Assembly: GCA_014193315.1 (NCBI GenBank) | Contig: BJHS01000015.1 | Coordinates: forward strand, 1 to 45,067 | Source: Verrucomicrobiota bacterium | Lineage (GTDB): Bacteria > Verrucomicrobiota > Verrucomicrobiia > Opitutales > UBA953 | Length of the DNA stretch: 45,067 nucleotides | Reading direction: 5' to 3' | Shown here: one piece after another, positions 7,194 through 14,785 of the stretch | How positions within the stretch are numbered: the first letter of the stretch is position 1 | Layout of the letters: each line of letters starts with the position of its first letter | Position numbers and translations under genes: made by a program | The notes under the pieces: model-generated | What the model was told of the DNA's origin: nothing | Seen by the model: the letters and a program-made list of their open reading frames with translations, nothing else | Database searches by the model: none

Positions 7194-9890
7194 TTACTTC
7201 TTCAGGATCTGGCGCAGGACGTACGGCAGGATACCGCCGTGGCGATAGTACTCACCCTCGATCGCGGTATCGATGCGGGCCACGAGTGGGGCCTGGTCGA
7301 CCTGCCCGTTGGCGCGGCGAATGACCAGCGTCACTGGCGTCTTCGGTTTGATCGGGCTGGCAAGGCCTTCGAGGTCGAAGGTCTCGGTGCCGTCGAGCTG
7401 GTAGGAGGAGGCGTTCTTGCCGTCGGCGAACTCAAGGGGCAGCACGCCCATGCCGAGGAGGTTGGAGCGGTGGATGCGCTCGAAGGACTGGGCGACCACG
7501 GCACGGATGCCGAGGAGGGCCGTGCCCTTGGCGGCCCAGTCGCGGGACGAGCCCATGCCATAGTCGACGCCACCGAAGACGATCATACCCTCGCCGCGCT
7601 GCGCGTAGGTCTGGCAGGCGTCGTAGATCGCCTCGATCTTGCCGTCGGGTTGGACCTTGGTGAAGCCACCTTCTTTGCCGTCGGCCATGCGGTTCTTCAC
7701 CTGGGTGTTGGCGAAGGTGCCGCGCGTCATGATGCGGTCGTTGCCGCGGCGCGAGCCATAGGAATTGAAGTCCTTCTTGGTGACGCCGGCGGCGAGCAGG
7801 AACTTGCCGGCCGGGGTGGCCTCGGCGAATGAGCCTGCGGGCGAGATATGGTCGGTGGTGACGGAGTCGCCGAGCAGCGCCAGCGGGCGGAGCTTGGTGA
7901 GCCCGGGGACCGCCGGGGGCGTCATGGAGAAGCCCTTGAAGAACGGCGGCTCCTGGATGTAGGTGGACGATTCCTTCCAGCTGAAGCGCGCGCCCGTGCC
8001 GCCCTGGACGCCCTTCCACTCGGCGGTGGCGTTGGCGAGGGACTCGGCGGCGTATTTCGACTTGAACATCGCGGGCTTGAGGCCGCGGGCGACGTGGTCG
8101 GCGATCTCCGCCTGGGTCGGCCAGAGGTCCTTGAGGAAGACCGGCTGCCCGTCCTTGCCCGTGCCGAGCGGTTCGGCATCGAGGTCGAGGTCGACGCGGC
8201 CGGCGAGGGCGAAGGCGACGACGAGGGGCGGGGACATCAGGAAGTTCGCGCGGACGGCGCCGTGGACGCGGGCTTCGAAGTTGCGGTTGCCTGAGAGCAC
8301 CGAGGCGGTGACGAGGTCGCCGGCCTTAATGGCGCCTTCGATGTCGGCGTCGAGCGGGCCGGAATTACCGATGCAGGTCGTGCAACCGTAACCGACGAGG
8401 TTGAAGCCGAGCTGGTCGAGGTAGCCAGAGAGCTGGATTTCATCGAGGTAGTCGGTGACCACCCGGGAACCGGGGGCCAACGAGCACTTCACGTTCGGGT
8501 TCACCTTCAGGCCCCTCTCGACGGCCTTCTTGGCGACGAGGCCGGCGGCGACCATCACGGACGGGTTGGAGGTGTTGGTGCAGGAGGTGATCGCGGCGAT
8601 CACGACGTCGGCATGCTTCAGCGAGCGGCCGGTCGCGCCCACGGGGGCGGCGGCGGCGCGGTCGGCCGCGGCCTTGCCGAAGCCGTTCTTATCCTTGGCG
8701 GCGGTGAAGAGCGAGTCGAAGGTGTCCTTGATCTTCGGGAGGTCAATGCGGTCCTGCGGGCGCTTCGGGCCGGAGACGCAAGGGACGACGGTGCTGATGT
8801 CGAGGTCGATGGTCTGGGTGTAGTCGATGCTGCCGGCCTTCGGGATGCCGAAGAGGCCCTGGGCCTGGTAGTAACCGCGCACCAGTTCCACGTGGGTTTC
8901 GTCGCGGCCCGTCTGGCGCAGGTAGTCGAGCGACTTGTCGTCGACCGGGAAGAAGCCCATGGTGGCGCCGTATTCCGGGGCCATGTTGGCGATGGTGGCG
9001 CGGTCGGCGAGCGAGAGGGCTTCGGTGCCTTCGCCGTAGAACTCGACGAACTTGCCGACGACCTTGGCCTTGCGGAGGATTTCGGTGAGGCGGAGCGTGA
9101 GGTCGGTGGCGGTGACGCCTTCGCGGAGGCGGCCGGTGAGATTGACGCCGATGACCTCGGGGGTCTGGAAGTAGACAGGCTGGCCGAGCATGCCGGCTTC
9201 GGCCTCGATACCGCCCACGCCCCAGCCGACGACGCCGATGCCGTTGATCATGGTCGTGTGGGAGTCGGTGCCGACGAGGGTGTCGGGGTAGAAGATGCCG
9301 TCCTTCTCGAAGACGAGCTTGGCGAGATACTCCAAGTTGACCTGGTGGACGATGCCGATGGCGGGCGGGACGACACCGAAGGTCTTGAAGGCCTGCATGC
9401 CCCACTTGAGGAACTCATAGCGCTCGGTGTTGCGGCCGAACTCCTGGCGAAGGTTCTCGAGGAACGCGGTGGCGGTGCCGGCGCGGTCGACCTGGACGGA
9501 GTGGTCGACGACAAGGTCGACGGGGACGAGCGGTTCGATGACGGCGCTATCCTTGCCGAGCTTCGCGACGGCCTCGCGCATGGCGGCGAGGTCGACGAGC
9601 AGTGGCACGCCGGTGAAGTCTTGCAGGACGATGCGCGCGACGACGAACGGGATTTCGGTGTCGACCGGCTTGGTGGCGTTCCAGGCGGCGAGGGCTTTGA
9701 CGTCGTTCTCGGTGACCGCGACGCCGTCGCAGTTGCGTAGCACGGACTCGAGCACGAGGCGGATCGAGACGGGCAGGCGGGAAATCTTGCCGAGACCGGC
9801 CTGCTCAAGCGCGGGCACGGAGTAGAGCTGCCCGGATTTGCCACCAGCGGTGAACGGGCGGAGGGCGTTGAAGGGGTCGGGGTGGGCCAT
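7194..9890 (-). CDS. acnA: Aconitate hydratase (AcnA/IRP1 type)
   Basis: Interconverts citrate and isocitrate in the TCA cycle using a 4Fe-4S cluster. The protein from the ATG at 9890 is 898 residues, the normal AcnA/IRP1 size. The cluster cysteines are visible in S-C-T-N-T-S-N-P and [10 protein letters not shown]. The swivel-domain motifs [13 protein letters not shown] and [11 protein letters not shown] are also present. An ATG at 9971 would extend the protein by 27 residues, but it lies inside the terminator hairpin of the upstream gene, and the extension is not family-like. No Shine-Dalgarno sequence precedes the chosen start; the leader is C/T-rich. The gene has its own terminator. Confidence 0.96.
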   Translation of the reverse strand: MAHPDPFNALRPFTAGGKSGQLYSVPALEQAGLGKISRLPVSIRLVLESVLRNCDGVAVTENDVKALAAWNATKPVDTEIPFVVARIVLQDFTGVPLLVDLAAMREAVAKLGKDSAVIEPLVPVDLVVDHSVQVDRAGTATAFLENLRQEFGRNTERYEFLKWGMQAFKTFGVVPPAIGIVHQVNLEYLAKLVFEKDGIFYPDTLVGTDSHTTMINGIGVVGWGVGGIEAEAGMLGQPVYFQTPEVIGVNLTGRLREGVTATDLTLRLTEILRKAKVVGKFVEFYGEGTEALSLADRATIANMAPEYGATMGFFPVDDKSLDYLRQTGRDETHVELVRGYYQAQGLFGIPKAGSIDYTQTIDLDISTVVPCVSGPKRPQDRIDLPKIKDTFDSLFTAAKDKNGFGKAAADRAAAAPVGATGRSLKHADVVIAAITSCTNTSNPSVMVAAGLVAKKAVERGLKVNPNVKCSLAPGSRVVTDYLDEIQLSGYLDQLGFNLVGYGCTTCIGNSGPLDADIEGAIKAGDLVTASVLSGNRNFEARVHGAVRANFLMSPPLVVAFALAGRVDLDLDAEPLGTGKDGQPVFLKDLWPTQAEIADHVARGLKPAMFKSKYAAESLANATAEWKGVQGGTGARFSWKESSTYIQEPPFFKGFSMTPPAVPGLTKLRPLALLGDSVTTDHISPAGSFAEATPAGKFLLAAGVTKKDFNSYGSRRGNDRIMTRGTFANTQVKNRMADGKEGGFTKVQPDGKIEAIYDACQTYAQRGEGMIVFGGVDYGMGSSRDWAAKGTALLGIRAVVAQSFERIHRSNLLGMGVLPLEFADGKNASSYQLDGTETFDLEGLASPIKPKTPVTLVIRRANGQVDQAPLVARIDTAIEGEYYRHGGILPYVLRQILKK

Positions 9891-9955
9891 GAGTGGTGGG
9901 AGGAGAGGGGAGGGAGTCTGGGCGACGCCAGTCAGGCTATGAGCCAAAAGCAAAG

Positions 9956-9984
9956 AAGGCGGCCGGGGCAAGCCCGACCGCCTT
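9956..9984 (-). terminator. Rho-independent terminator of the DUF4870 gene
   Basis: A 12-pair stem with a five-base loop lies 19 bases after the DUF4870 stop. On the - strand one pair is U-G, while the + strand reading gives a C-A mismatch. The - strand continues CUUUGCUUUU. The + strand also runs into TTTT, but no + gene lies upstream of it. Confidence 0.8.
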
Positions 9985-10003
9985 TTAAACGCCTATCGCT
10001 TCC

Positions 10004-10354
10004 TTAGGACAGGAAGCCGATGGAGAGGGGGAATCGGTAGGTCTTGCCGTCCACCACCTTGACCAGACCGACGATGCTCAGGATGAAGTAGTAAATGCCG
10101 AGCAACCAGAGCAGTAAGTACCCGACAAGGACGAGAGTCAGGACCACGCCGATGAAGGCATAAAGCAGGGTGCTTAGATGGAAGTTGAGCAGGTTTGCGC
10201 CTTGGGTCCGCAGGTAGGGGCTTTCGTCCTTTTTGATCAGCCAGATGATGAAGGGGCCGATCAGCACCAGGCCGAAGAGCGGCATGACGTGCATGATGAT
10301 GGCCATGATCTTCTCATCCGACGTGGGCAGGGGCAGGGCAGGCGTGCTTTCCAT
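10004..10354 (-). CDS. DUF4870 small membrane protein
   Basis: A 116-residue protein of the DUF4870 (Tic20-like fold) family, function unknown. After a short polar N-terminus it has three hydrophobic segments (about 15-40, 58-80 and 80-100) and a polar loop with K-K-D-E-S-P-Y-L-R-T-Q-G, close to the family hallmark in which a charged helix contains Q-G-A-x-x-L-N. The end, with G-K-T-Y-R-F-P-L, is also typical. It probably sits in the inner membrane. It is monocistronic, with a strong promoter placed so that the mRNA would have almost no leader, and with terminators on both sides. Confidence 0.85.
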   Translation of the reverse strand: MESTPALPLPTSDEKIMAIIMHVMPLFGLVLIGPFIIWLIKKDESPYLRTQGANLLNFHLSTLLYAFIGVVLTLVLVGYLLLWLLGIYYFILSIVGLVKVVDGKTYRFPLSIGFLS

Positions 10355-10360
10355 CTAGTT

Positions 10361-10389
10361 TCTATATTTTCCAATGGGGTGATTGGCAA
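10361..10389 (-). promoter_or_regulatory. Sigma70-type promoter of the DUF4870 gene, leaderless spacing
   Basis: On the - strand: TTGCCA (10389-10384), exactly 17 bases, TATAGA (10366-10361), then AACTAG and the ATG at 10354. The six-base gap puts the expected transcription start at the start codon, so the mRNA would be leaderless. There is no Shine-Dalgarno sequence. This is the best promoter match in the window. Confidence 0.65.
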
Positions 10390-10395
10390 CCCAAT
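10371..10395. promoter_or_regulatory. Triple CCAAT/ATTGG half-sites over the promoter
   Basis: CCAAT (10371-10375), ATTGG (10382-10386) and CCAAT (10391-10395) form two overlapping inverted repeats with spacers of 6 and 4 bases. They cover the -35 box and the spacer of the DUF4870 promoter. This is a possible repressor or activator operator, or a switch between two alternative dyads. Confidence 0.35.
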
Positions 10396-10420
10396 TAGCA
10401 TCTCCGACTCCGTAAACGAA

Positions 10421-10442
10421 GCGACCGCCTTTCGGCGGTCGC
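10421..10442 (-). terminator. Rho-independent terminator of the peroxiredoxin gene
   Basis: A perfect 9-pair stem (GCGACCGCC / GGCGGTCGC) lies 21 bases past the peroxiredoxin stop. On the - strand the loop is GAAA, a GNRA tetraloop, followed by UUCGUUU. The tail is short, so termination may be only moderate. Confidence 0.75.
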
Positions 10443-10463
10443 GTTGGGAGGTCGTTGGGTCGC

Positions 10464-10949
10464 TTAGGCTTCGACGGCCTTCTTGATTTTGGCGAAGTTC
10501 GGCATGGAGGCCGGGTCGCGCTTGACCTCGGAGTGCACCACAAGGCCATTCTTGTCGGCGACGAAGACCGAACGCTTGGCGACGTTGAGCAGGTTGTACT
10601 TCTCCGGGATCACGCGGGTGTCCTTGACCTTGAAGGCCTTGACCGCGACGCGGTTGAAGTCGGAGAGGAGCGTGACGGAGATGCCCGCCTGCTTGGCCCA
10701 GGCTTCCTGGGCGAAGGGAGAGTCGACCGAGATCGCGATGACGTCGGCGCCGAGCTTCTTGTACTCGTCGAGCAGGCCGGTGACCTTGCAGAGCTCTTCG
10801 GTGCAGACGACGGAGAAGGCGAGCGGGACGAAGAGGATGACGGTCTTGCCCTTGCCGACGTTGCGGCGGAGGCTGACGTCCACGAGACCGGAGTCGGTCT
10901 TCTGCTTCAGGGTGATTTCAGGAAGGGGCTGGCCGAGTTTGAGGGGCAT
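10464..10949 (-). CDS. Peroxiredoxin (PrxQ/BCP-like, C-x4-C)
   Basis: A 161-residue thiol peroxidase that reduces hydrogen peroxide or organic hydroperoxides in the cytoplasm. The active-site segment is P-L-A-F-S-V-V-C49-T-E-E-L-C54. This is the PxxxTxxC motif with Ser in place of Thr, and a second Cys five residues later, as in PrxQ/BCP enzymes that form an intramolecular disulfide. The ATG at 10949 is chosen because the protein then begins at the expected peroxiredoxin N-terminus; the longer frame to 11000 adds an unrelated segment. No Shine-Dalgarno sequence is seen. A TTGGCT-N17-TAGTGC pair on the - strand lies just upstream and may be its promoter. A terminator follows the gene, so it is probably transcribed alone. 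Confidence 0.92.
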   Translation of the reverse strand: MPLKLGQPLPEITLKQKTDSGLVDVSLRRNVGKGKTVILFVPLAFSVVCTEELCKVTGLLDEYKKLGADVIAISVDSPFAQEAWAKQAGISVTLLSDFNRVAVKAFKVKDTRVIPEKYNLLNVAKRSVFVADKNGLVVHSEVKRDPASMPNFAKIKKAVEA

Positions 10950-11078
10950 GGGTAGGCGGGGTGAGGGTGCGGCACTAAAAAAGGGCAAAAAGCGAGCCAA
11001 AGCAAGGCAGGAGGCGGGAAAAGTGGCAAAGAAGGCCGCTTTTCGCCCGGCAAGGCCAGACTCGGCCCTTCCGAGGGC

Positions 11079-11975
11079 TTATTCCCCGGTATTTGGGCGC
11101 AAATCCAGCCGCCGAAACCATTTGCGCTGTTTCCGGACCAAGGCCCAGGTATCGAGGTTGATCCGCTCCGCGAGGCCCTCCAAGGCCACGCGACGGCCAT
11201 CCTGGAGCCACTCCATGGTCGCCCGGTAGCCTACCGCCCGGGCCGAGGCCAACTCGGGGTCGAGGTTAAGCGTGAGTAGGTGCTCCGCCTCGGCGATCAG
11301 CCCGGACCGGAGCATCTCGTCGGTGCGCTGGGCGATGCGCCTGCGCAACTCGCCGTCGGGCCGCTCCAGGAGTTCACTGCTCACCGGATGGTCGGCGAAG
11401 GGGCCGGGACGGAGGAGGAAGTCCTCGCGGAGGCTCTTCAGGGGGCGACCGGAAGCCAGCCGGCGTTCCAAGGCCTTCACAACGCGGATCGGGTTCCGGG
11501 TGTCGAGCCAGGCCGGAAGCCCGGTAGTGCCCTCGAGTTCCTGCAAGGCGGCGAGGACCGCGGCGGGGCCTTGGGTTTGCAAGGTGCGCACCATTTCGAT
11601 CACCGCGTCACTGATGGGGTATTCGTCCGAGACCGGGCCGAAGAACGCCGCGAGGTAGAAGCCGCTCCCGCCCGTCACCAGGATTTTCTTCCCGCGTTGG
11701 TGGGCGTCCGTGATCGCCGCCCGCGCCATCGATACGAACTGCACGACCGAGAAGCGTTCCGCCGGTGACACGAGGTCGAGCCCGTGATGCCGCACGCGGG
11801 CTTGCTGCGCCGCGGTCGGCTTGGCCGAGCCGATATCCATCCCGCGATAAACGCAGACCGAATCGCACGAGAGGATTTCGGCGTTGTGTTGTTCCGCCCA
11901 GTCCAGCGCGGCCTCCGTCTTCCCGGCCGCCGTCGGGCCGGTGAGGACATGGAGCGGAGGGGCTTCCGTCATCAT
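11079..11975 (-). CDS. miaA: tRNA dimethylallyltransferase
   Basis: Adds a dimethylallyl group to N6 of A37 in tRNAs that read UNN codons. The 298 residues cover the standard MiaA fold: P-loop G-P-T-A-A-G-K-T near residue 13, the catalytic Asp in S-C-D-S-V-C-V-Y-R, D-I-G-S-A-K-P-T, the H-H-G-L-D segment, and V-T-G-G-S-G-F-Y, where the family usually has G-G-T-G-L-Y. The A-V-G-Y-R motif lies near the end. The start overlaps the cdsA stop, so the two genes are probably translationally coupled. It is the last gene of the long lipid/cell-envelope run. Only weak stem-loops, and no convincing terminator, were seen in the 129 bases that follow it. Confidence 0.95.
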   Translation of the reverse strand: MMTEAPPLHVLTGPTAAGKTEAALDWAEQHNAEILSCDSVCVYRGMDIGSAKPTAAQQARVRHHGLDLVSPAERFSVVQFVSMARAAITDAHQRGKKILVTGGSGFYLAAFFGPVSDEYPISDAVIEMVRTLQTQGPAAVLAALQELEGTTGLPAWLDTRNPIRVVKALERRLASGRPLKSLREDFLLRPGPFADHPVSSELLERPDGELRRRIAQRTDEMLRSGLIAEAEHLLTLNLDPELASARAVGYRATMEWLQDGRRVALEGLAERINLDTWALVRKQRKWFRRLDLRPNTGE

Positions 11976-12859
11976 CAGGCCCGCTTAGCCCAATCGAGGC
12001 AGTAAGAGAGAAGGATGAGCGCCGTCGGTGAAGTCAGGACCAGGCTATCGAGAAGGTCGAGCGCCCCGCCGATGCCGGGGATGGTGGCGCCGGAGTCCTT
12101 GGCGCCCGCCAGTCGTTTGAAGACGGACTCGGCCAAGTCGGAGGGGATGCTGAGGACGGCGAGGGGCAGGGCCATGAGCGCCGCTTTGCCCGGGGTCATG
12201 AAGGGCAACTGCAGGGGGCCGACGCAAATCCAGGCGAAGAGGGCGGAGGCCGCGGCGGAGATGATGATCCCGCCGACGCTGCCTTCCCAACTTTTCGCCG
12301 GGCTGATGGTCGGGGCGACCTTGTGCTTGCCGAAGGGGACTCCGATCAACAGTCCCCCGACGTCGGTGAACTTCGTCGCGACGACGACCCAGATGACGTA
12401 GTAAAGACCGATGGGCTGCCGCGTCAGCAGCTGGCCATCTTCCATGCGCGCGATGGCCACGAGCGGGGCGAGCATGAACGGGATGTAGATGAAGCCGTAG
12501 AGCGTCGGGAAACGGCGGAGCAAGGCCGGGACTTCCGTCGGGCGGCGGAGTAGGGTCAGGAGGTGGAGTCCGAAGAGCAGGGCGCCGACGATGAGCAGGG
12601 CGTTGGCGCGGGCCCGTTCGTTCGCGAGGAAGAAAAGCGCGAAGAGCAGGATGAAGCCGGCGACGATTCCCGAGGGGCTCGGTTTCCGGACTCCCGGGAT
12701 GCGCGCCGCGAGTTGATGGAATTCGTATTGGGCGGCGCCGACCAGCAGGGCGAGCAGGCCGAAGGCGGCTTGCTCCGCGACCGAGAAGAAGCCCCCGACC
12801 CAGATGACCAGGCCGACGACGACCCACAGTCCAAGGGTGCTCAGGGCGCGGTCTTTCAT
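11975..12859 (-). CDS. cdsA: Phosphatidate cytidylyltransferase (CDP-diacylglycerol synthase)
   Basis: Makes CDP-diacylglycerol from phosphatidate and CTP in the inner membrane, the branch point to all major phospholipids. The 294 residues contain about eight hydrophobic segments. The C-terminal signature is present as S-V-F-K-R-L-A-G-A-K-D-S-G followed by I-P-G-I-G-G-A-L-D-L-L-D-S. The usual H-G-G and D-R-x-D are therefore I-G-G and D-L-L-D, a variant of the signature. It overlaps uppS by four bases (ATGA) and miaA by one base. With plsY upstream in the same run, it supports a phospholipid-synthesis role for this cluster. Confidence 0.93.
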   Translation of the reverse strand: MKDRALSTLGLWVVVGLVIWVGGFFSVAEQAAFGLLALLVGAAQYEFHQLAARIPGVRKPSPSGIVAGFILLFALFFLANERARANALLIVGALLFGLHLLTLLRRPTEVPALLRRFPTLYGFIYIPFMLAPLVAIARMEDGQLLTRQPIGLYYVIWVVVATKFTDVGGLLIGVPFGKHKVAPTISPAKSWEGSVGGIIISAAASALFAWICVGPLQLPFMTPGKAALMALPLAVLSIPSDLAESVFKRLAGAKDSGATIPGIGGALDLLDSLVLTSPTALILLSYCLDWAKRA

Positions 12860-13611
12860 GCGGTGGGTGGGGTGTGGAGTTGCTCGGGGGTCATGCCGAA
12901 ACGGCGCTCACGCTTGGCGTATTCGGCGAGGGCGAGCCGGAGTTGGTCCTTGGTAAAGTCGGGCCAATGCACCGAGGCAAATACAATCTCCGCATAAGCC
13001 GACTGGAGGAGGAGGAAGTTGCTGAGCCGATGCTCACCCGAGGTGCGGATGATGAGGTCGGGGTCCGGCAGGCCGGCGGTCTGCAGACGGGAGGCGACCG
13101 CGGGCCAGTCCACCTGGTCAGGCTGCAATCGGCCGGCGACGACATCCTCGGCGAGCTGGCGGGTGGCCGCGACGATCTCCTGACGGGCGCCATAGTTCAG
13201 CGCCACCACCAGTTCAAATGCCGTGAAGTCGCGGGTAGCCTCGATCGCATCGGCCAACGGGCGGCGGACGAACTCCGGCATCGCGCTGAGGTCGCCGATC
13301 ACCCGGAGCCGCACCTTGCGGCGCTCGAGGCGGCTCAGGTGCGCGCGCAGAACCCACTCGCCGAGTTTAAAGAGGCCGCTGATCTCCTCGGCCGGGCGTT
13401 TCCAGTTTTCGGCCGAGAAGGCGAACACGGTCAGCGTGCCGATGCCTAGGTCGAGGCAGTCGTCGACGATTTCGATCAAGCGCTCCGCCCCCCGGCGATG
13501 GCCTTCCAGTCGGGGGAGGCCCTTGGCGGCGGCCCACCGGCCATTTCCATCCATGATGATCCCCACGTGACGGGGAAGGTCGGTCGGCTTTGGGGGGACG
13601 GGCGTCGGCAC
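12856..13611 (-). CDS. uppS: Undecaprenyl diphosphate synthase (cis-prenyltransferase)
   Basis: Condenses isopentenyl diphosphate with farnesyl diphosphate to make the C55 carrier lipid for peptidoglycan. The 251-residue protein shows the full family pattern: H-V-G-I-I-M-D-G-N-G-R-W-A with the catalytic Asp, G-H-R-R-G-A, F-A-F-S-A-E-N-W-K-R-P, A-L-N-Y-G-A-R-Q-E-I and D-L-I-I-R-T-S-G-E-H-R-L-S-N-F. It overlaps cdsA by four bases, the common uppS-cdsA order. The 56-base gap from exbD contains no good promoter, so it is probably read through from the TPR/ExbB/ExbD genes. Confidence 0.96.
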   Translation of the reverse strand: MPTPVPPKPTDLPRHVGIIMDGNGRWAAAKGLPRLEGHRRGAERLIEIVDDCLDLGIGTLTVFAFSAENWKRPAEEISGLFKLGEWVLRAHLSRLERRKVRLRVIGDLSAMPEFVRRPLADAIEATRDFTAFELVVALNYGARQEIVAATRQLAEDVVAGRLQPDQVDWPAVASRLQTAGLPDPDLIIRTSGEHRLSNFLLLQSAYAEIVFASVHWPDFTKDQLRLALAEYAKRERRFGMTPEQLHTPPTA

Positions 13612-13667
13612 GGGAGAGCGGAGATTGCCCCCGGAGCCCCGCCTCTGGCAACCGTGAACAGCGAGGG

Positions 13668-14132
13668 CTACTTGGGCTCTTCGGTCGCGATCAGCACGCC
13701 AGGAAAACCCGCGGCCCGGGCGAGCGCGCAGACCTCCACGAAAGCCTGCATCGTCAAGGCGGCGTCGGCTTTGATCAGCACGGGTCGGTCTCGTCCGCCC
13801 GTGGCGGCAACCCGGCTGAGTTCCTTCTGGAGACCGGTGCGATCGATGACGCGGCCGGAGACGACGTAGATACCCGTGCCGCGCGCCGAGACCAGGGTGA
13901 CGGCGGTCGCGGTGCGCGCCAAGTCGCTTGCGGTATTGCGCGGAACCTGGGGCTGGCGGCTGACGGCGGCTTCGCGCTCGTCAAACGCCACATAGGTCCC
14001 GGGGATGAACGCGAATTGTCCGACCAGCAACCAGACCAAGGCACAAGCCAGGCCGGCGGCGGCCAAAGGGGTGAAGTCGAGCCCTTGTTCCAAGGGGCGG
14101 ACCTTCGCGAGGACTCCGAGCGGCGTGCGCAT
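13668..14132 (-). CDS. ExbD/TolR-like protein lacking the transmembrane Asp
   Basis: A 154-residue protein with the ExbD layout: a short cytoplasmic start, one membrane helix (about 22-45) and a periplasmic domain ending in V-L-I-K-A-D-A-A-L-T-M-Q-A-F-V and A-G-F-P-G-V-L-I-A-T. In E. coli ExbD the helix begins T21-P-F-I-D25, and Asp25 carries protons. Here the same numbering reads T21-P-L-A-A25, so the Asp is Ala. The nearest acid is D19, just before the helix. It starts 2 bases after the ExbB stop. It may use another ion path, act as a structural partner, or be a degenerate copy. Confidence 0.82.
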   Translation of the reverse strand: MRTPLGVLAKVRPLEQGLDFTPLAAAGLACALVWLLVGQFAFIPGTYVAFDEREAAVSRQPQVPRNTASDLARTATAVTLVSARGTGIYVVSGRVIDRTGLQKELSRVAATGGRDRPVLIKADAALTMQAFVEVCALARAAGFPGVLIATEEPK

Positions 14133-14134
14133 GC

Positions 14135-14776
14135 TCAGGCTTTGGGGACTGCCGCCGGCATTTCGTGGCGGACGAACGTGATGATCGAGTGGGCGGCGAT
14201 TTCCATCTCGGTCACGATCGAGCGGACGCGGCCGACCAAGAAGTGGTGGGCGAGGGCGCAGACCGCGGCGATGAGCAGACCGAAACCGACGGTGGCGAGG
14301 GCCGCCTGGGCTTGCAGCATGACGGCGTCGGCGCTGGCGTAAAGGCTGCCGTCACGCAGCGCGGTGACGATGCCATAACCGGAGAGGACGCCGCTAGCCA
14401 AGCCAAGCAGGGGCGCGACCCGGCCGATTGCGGCGATCGAGCCCAGCCGGCGTTCCAGGACGGGCAGTTCCAATAAGGCGGCCTCCGTCGCGGCGGCGCG
14501 CATGGCCTCTTCCCCTTGGGTCGAGCGCAGCAAGGCCGCTTTGACCACCCGGGGGATCGGCCCAGGGGATTCTTCGCAGGCGGCGAGCGCTTCGAGAGGA
14601 CGGCCCGCCAGGAGGTTGTTCCGTACCCCGTCGATGAAGTCTGACGAAAGTACCAAACCGCGGTGGAGAAACATCGTGCGCTCCACGACGAAGACCAGCA
14701 CCAAGAAGGCCAGCGCCACCAGCAGCCAAGCGAACGGGCCGGCGTCGAAGGGGAAGGAAAAGGCTAAGGCGGTCAT
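14135..14776 (-). CDS. ExbB/TolQ/MotA-like proton channel protein
   Basis: A 213-residue inner-membrane protein of the ExbB/TolQ family: an N-terminal helix (about 14-32), a cytoplasmic stretch, then two helices (about 118-138 and 153-180). The conserved A-P-x-x-G-L-x-G-T-V segment reads A-P-L-L-G-L-A-S-G-V, so the family Thr (T148 in E. coli ExbB) is Gly129. The third-helix Thr may be kept as T162, depending on alignment. It lies 9 bases after the TPR gene and 2 bases before the ExbD-like gene, forming a compact three-gene unit. The family role is to couple the proton gradient to outer-membrane work; the altered residues make this uncertain here. Confidence 0.85.
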   Translation of the reverse strand: MTALAFSFPFDAGPFAWLLVALAFLVLVFVVERTMFLHRGLVLSSDFIDGVRNNLLAGRPLEALAACEESPGPIPRVVKAALLRSTQGEEAMRAAATEAALLELPVLERRLGSIAAIGRVAPLLGLASGVLSGYGIVTALRDGSLYASADAVMLQAQAALATVGFGLLIAAVCALAHHFLVGRVRSIVTEMEIAAHSIITFVRHEMPAAVPKA

Positions 14777-14785
14777 TGGACGTTT

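Noticed and set aside
9891-9971. Upstream ATG (9971) for aconitase
   Set aside because: It lies in the terminator hairpin of the DUF4870 gene and adds 27 residues that do not fit the family.
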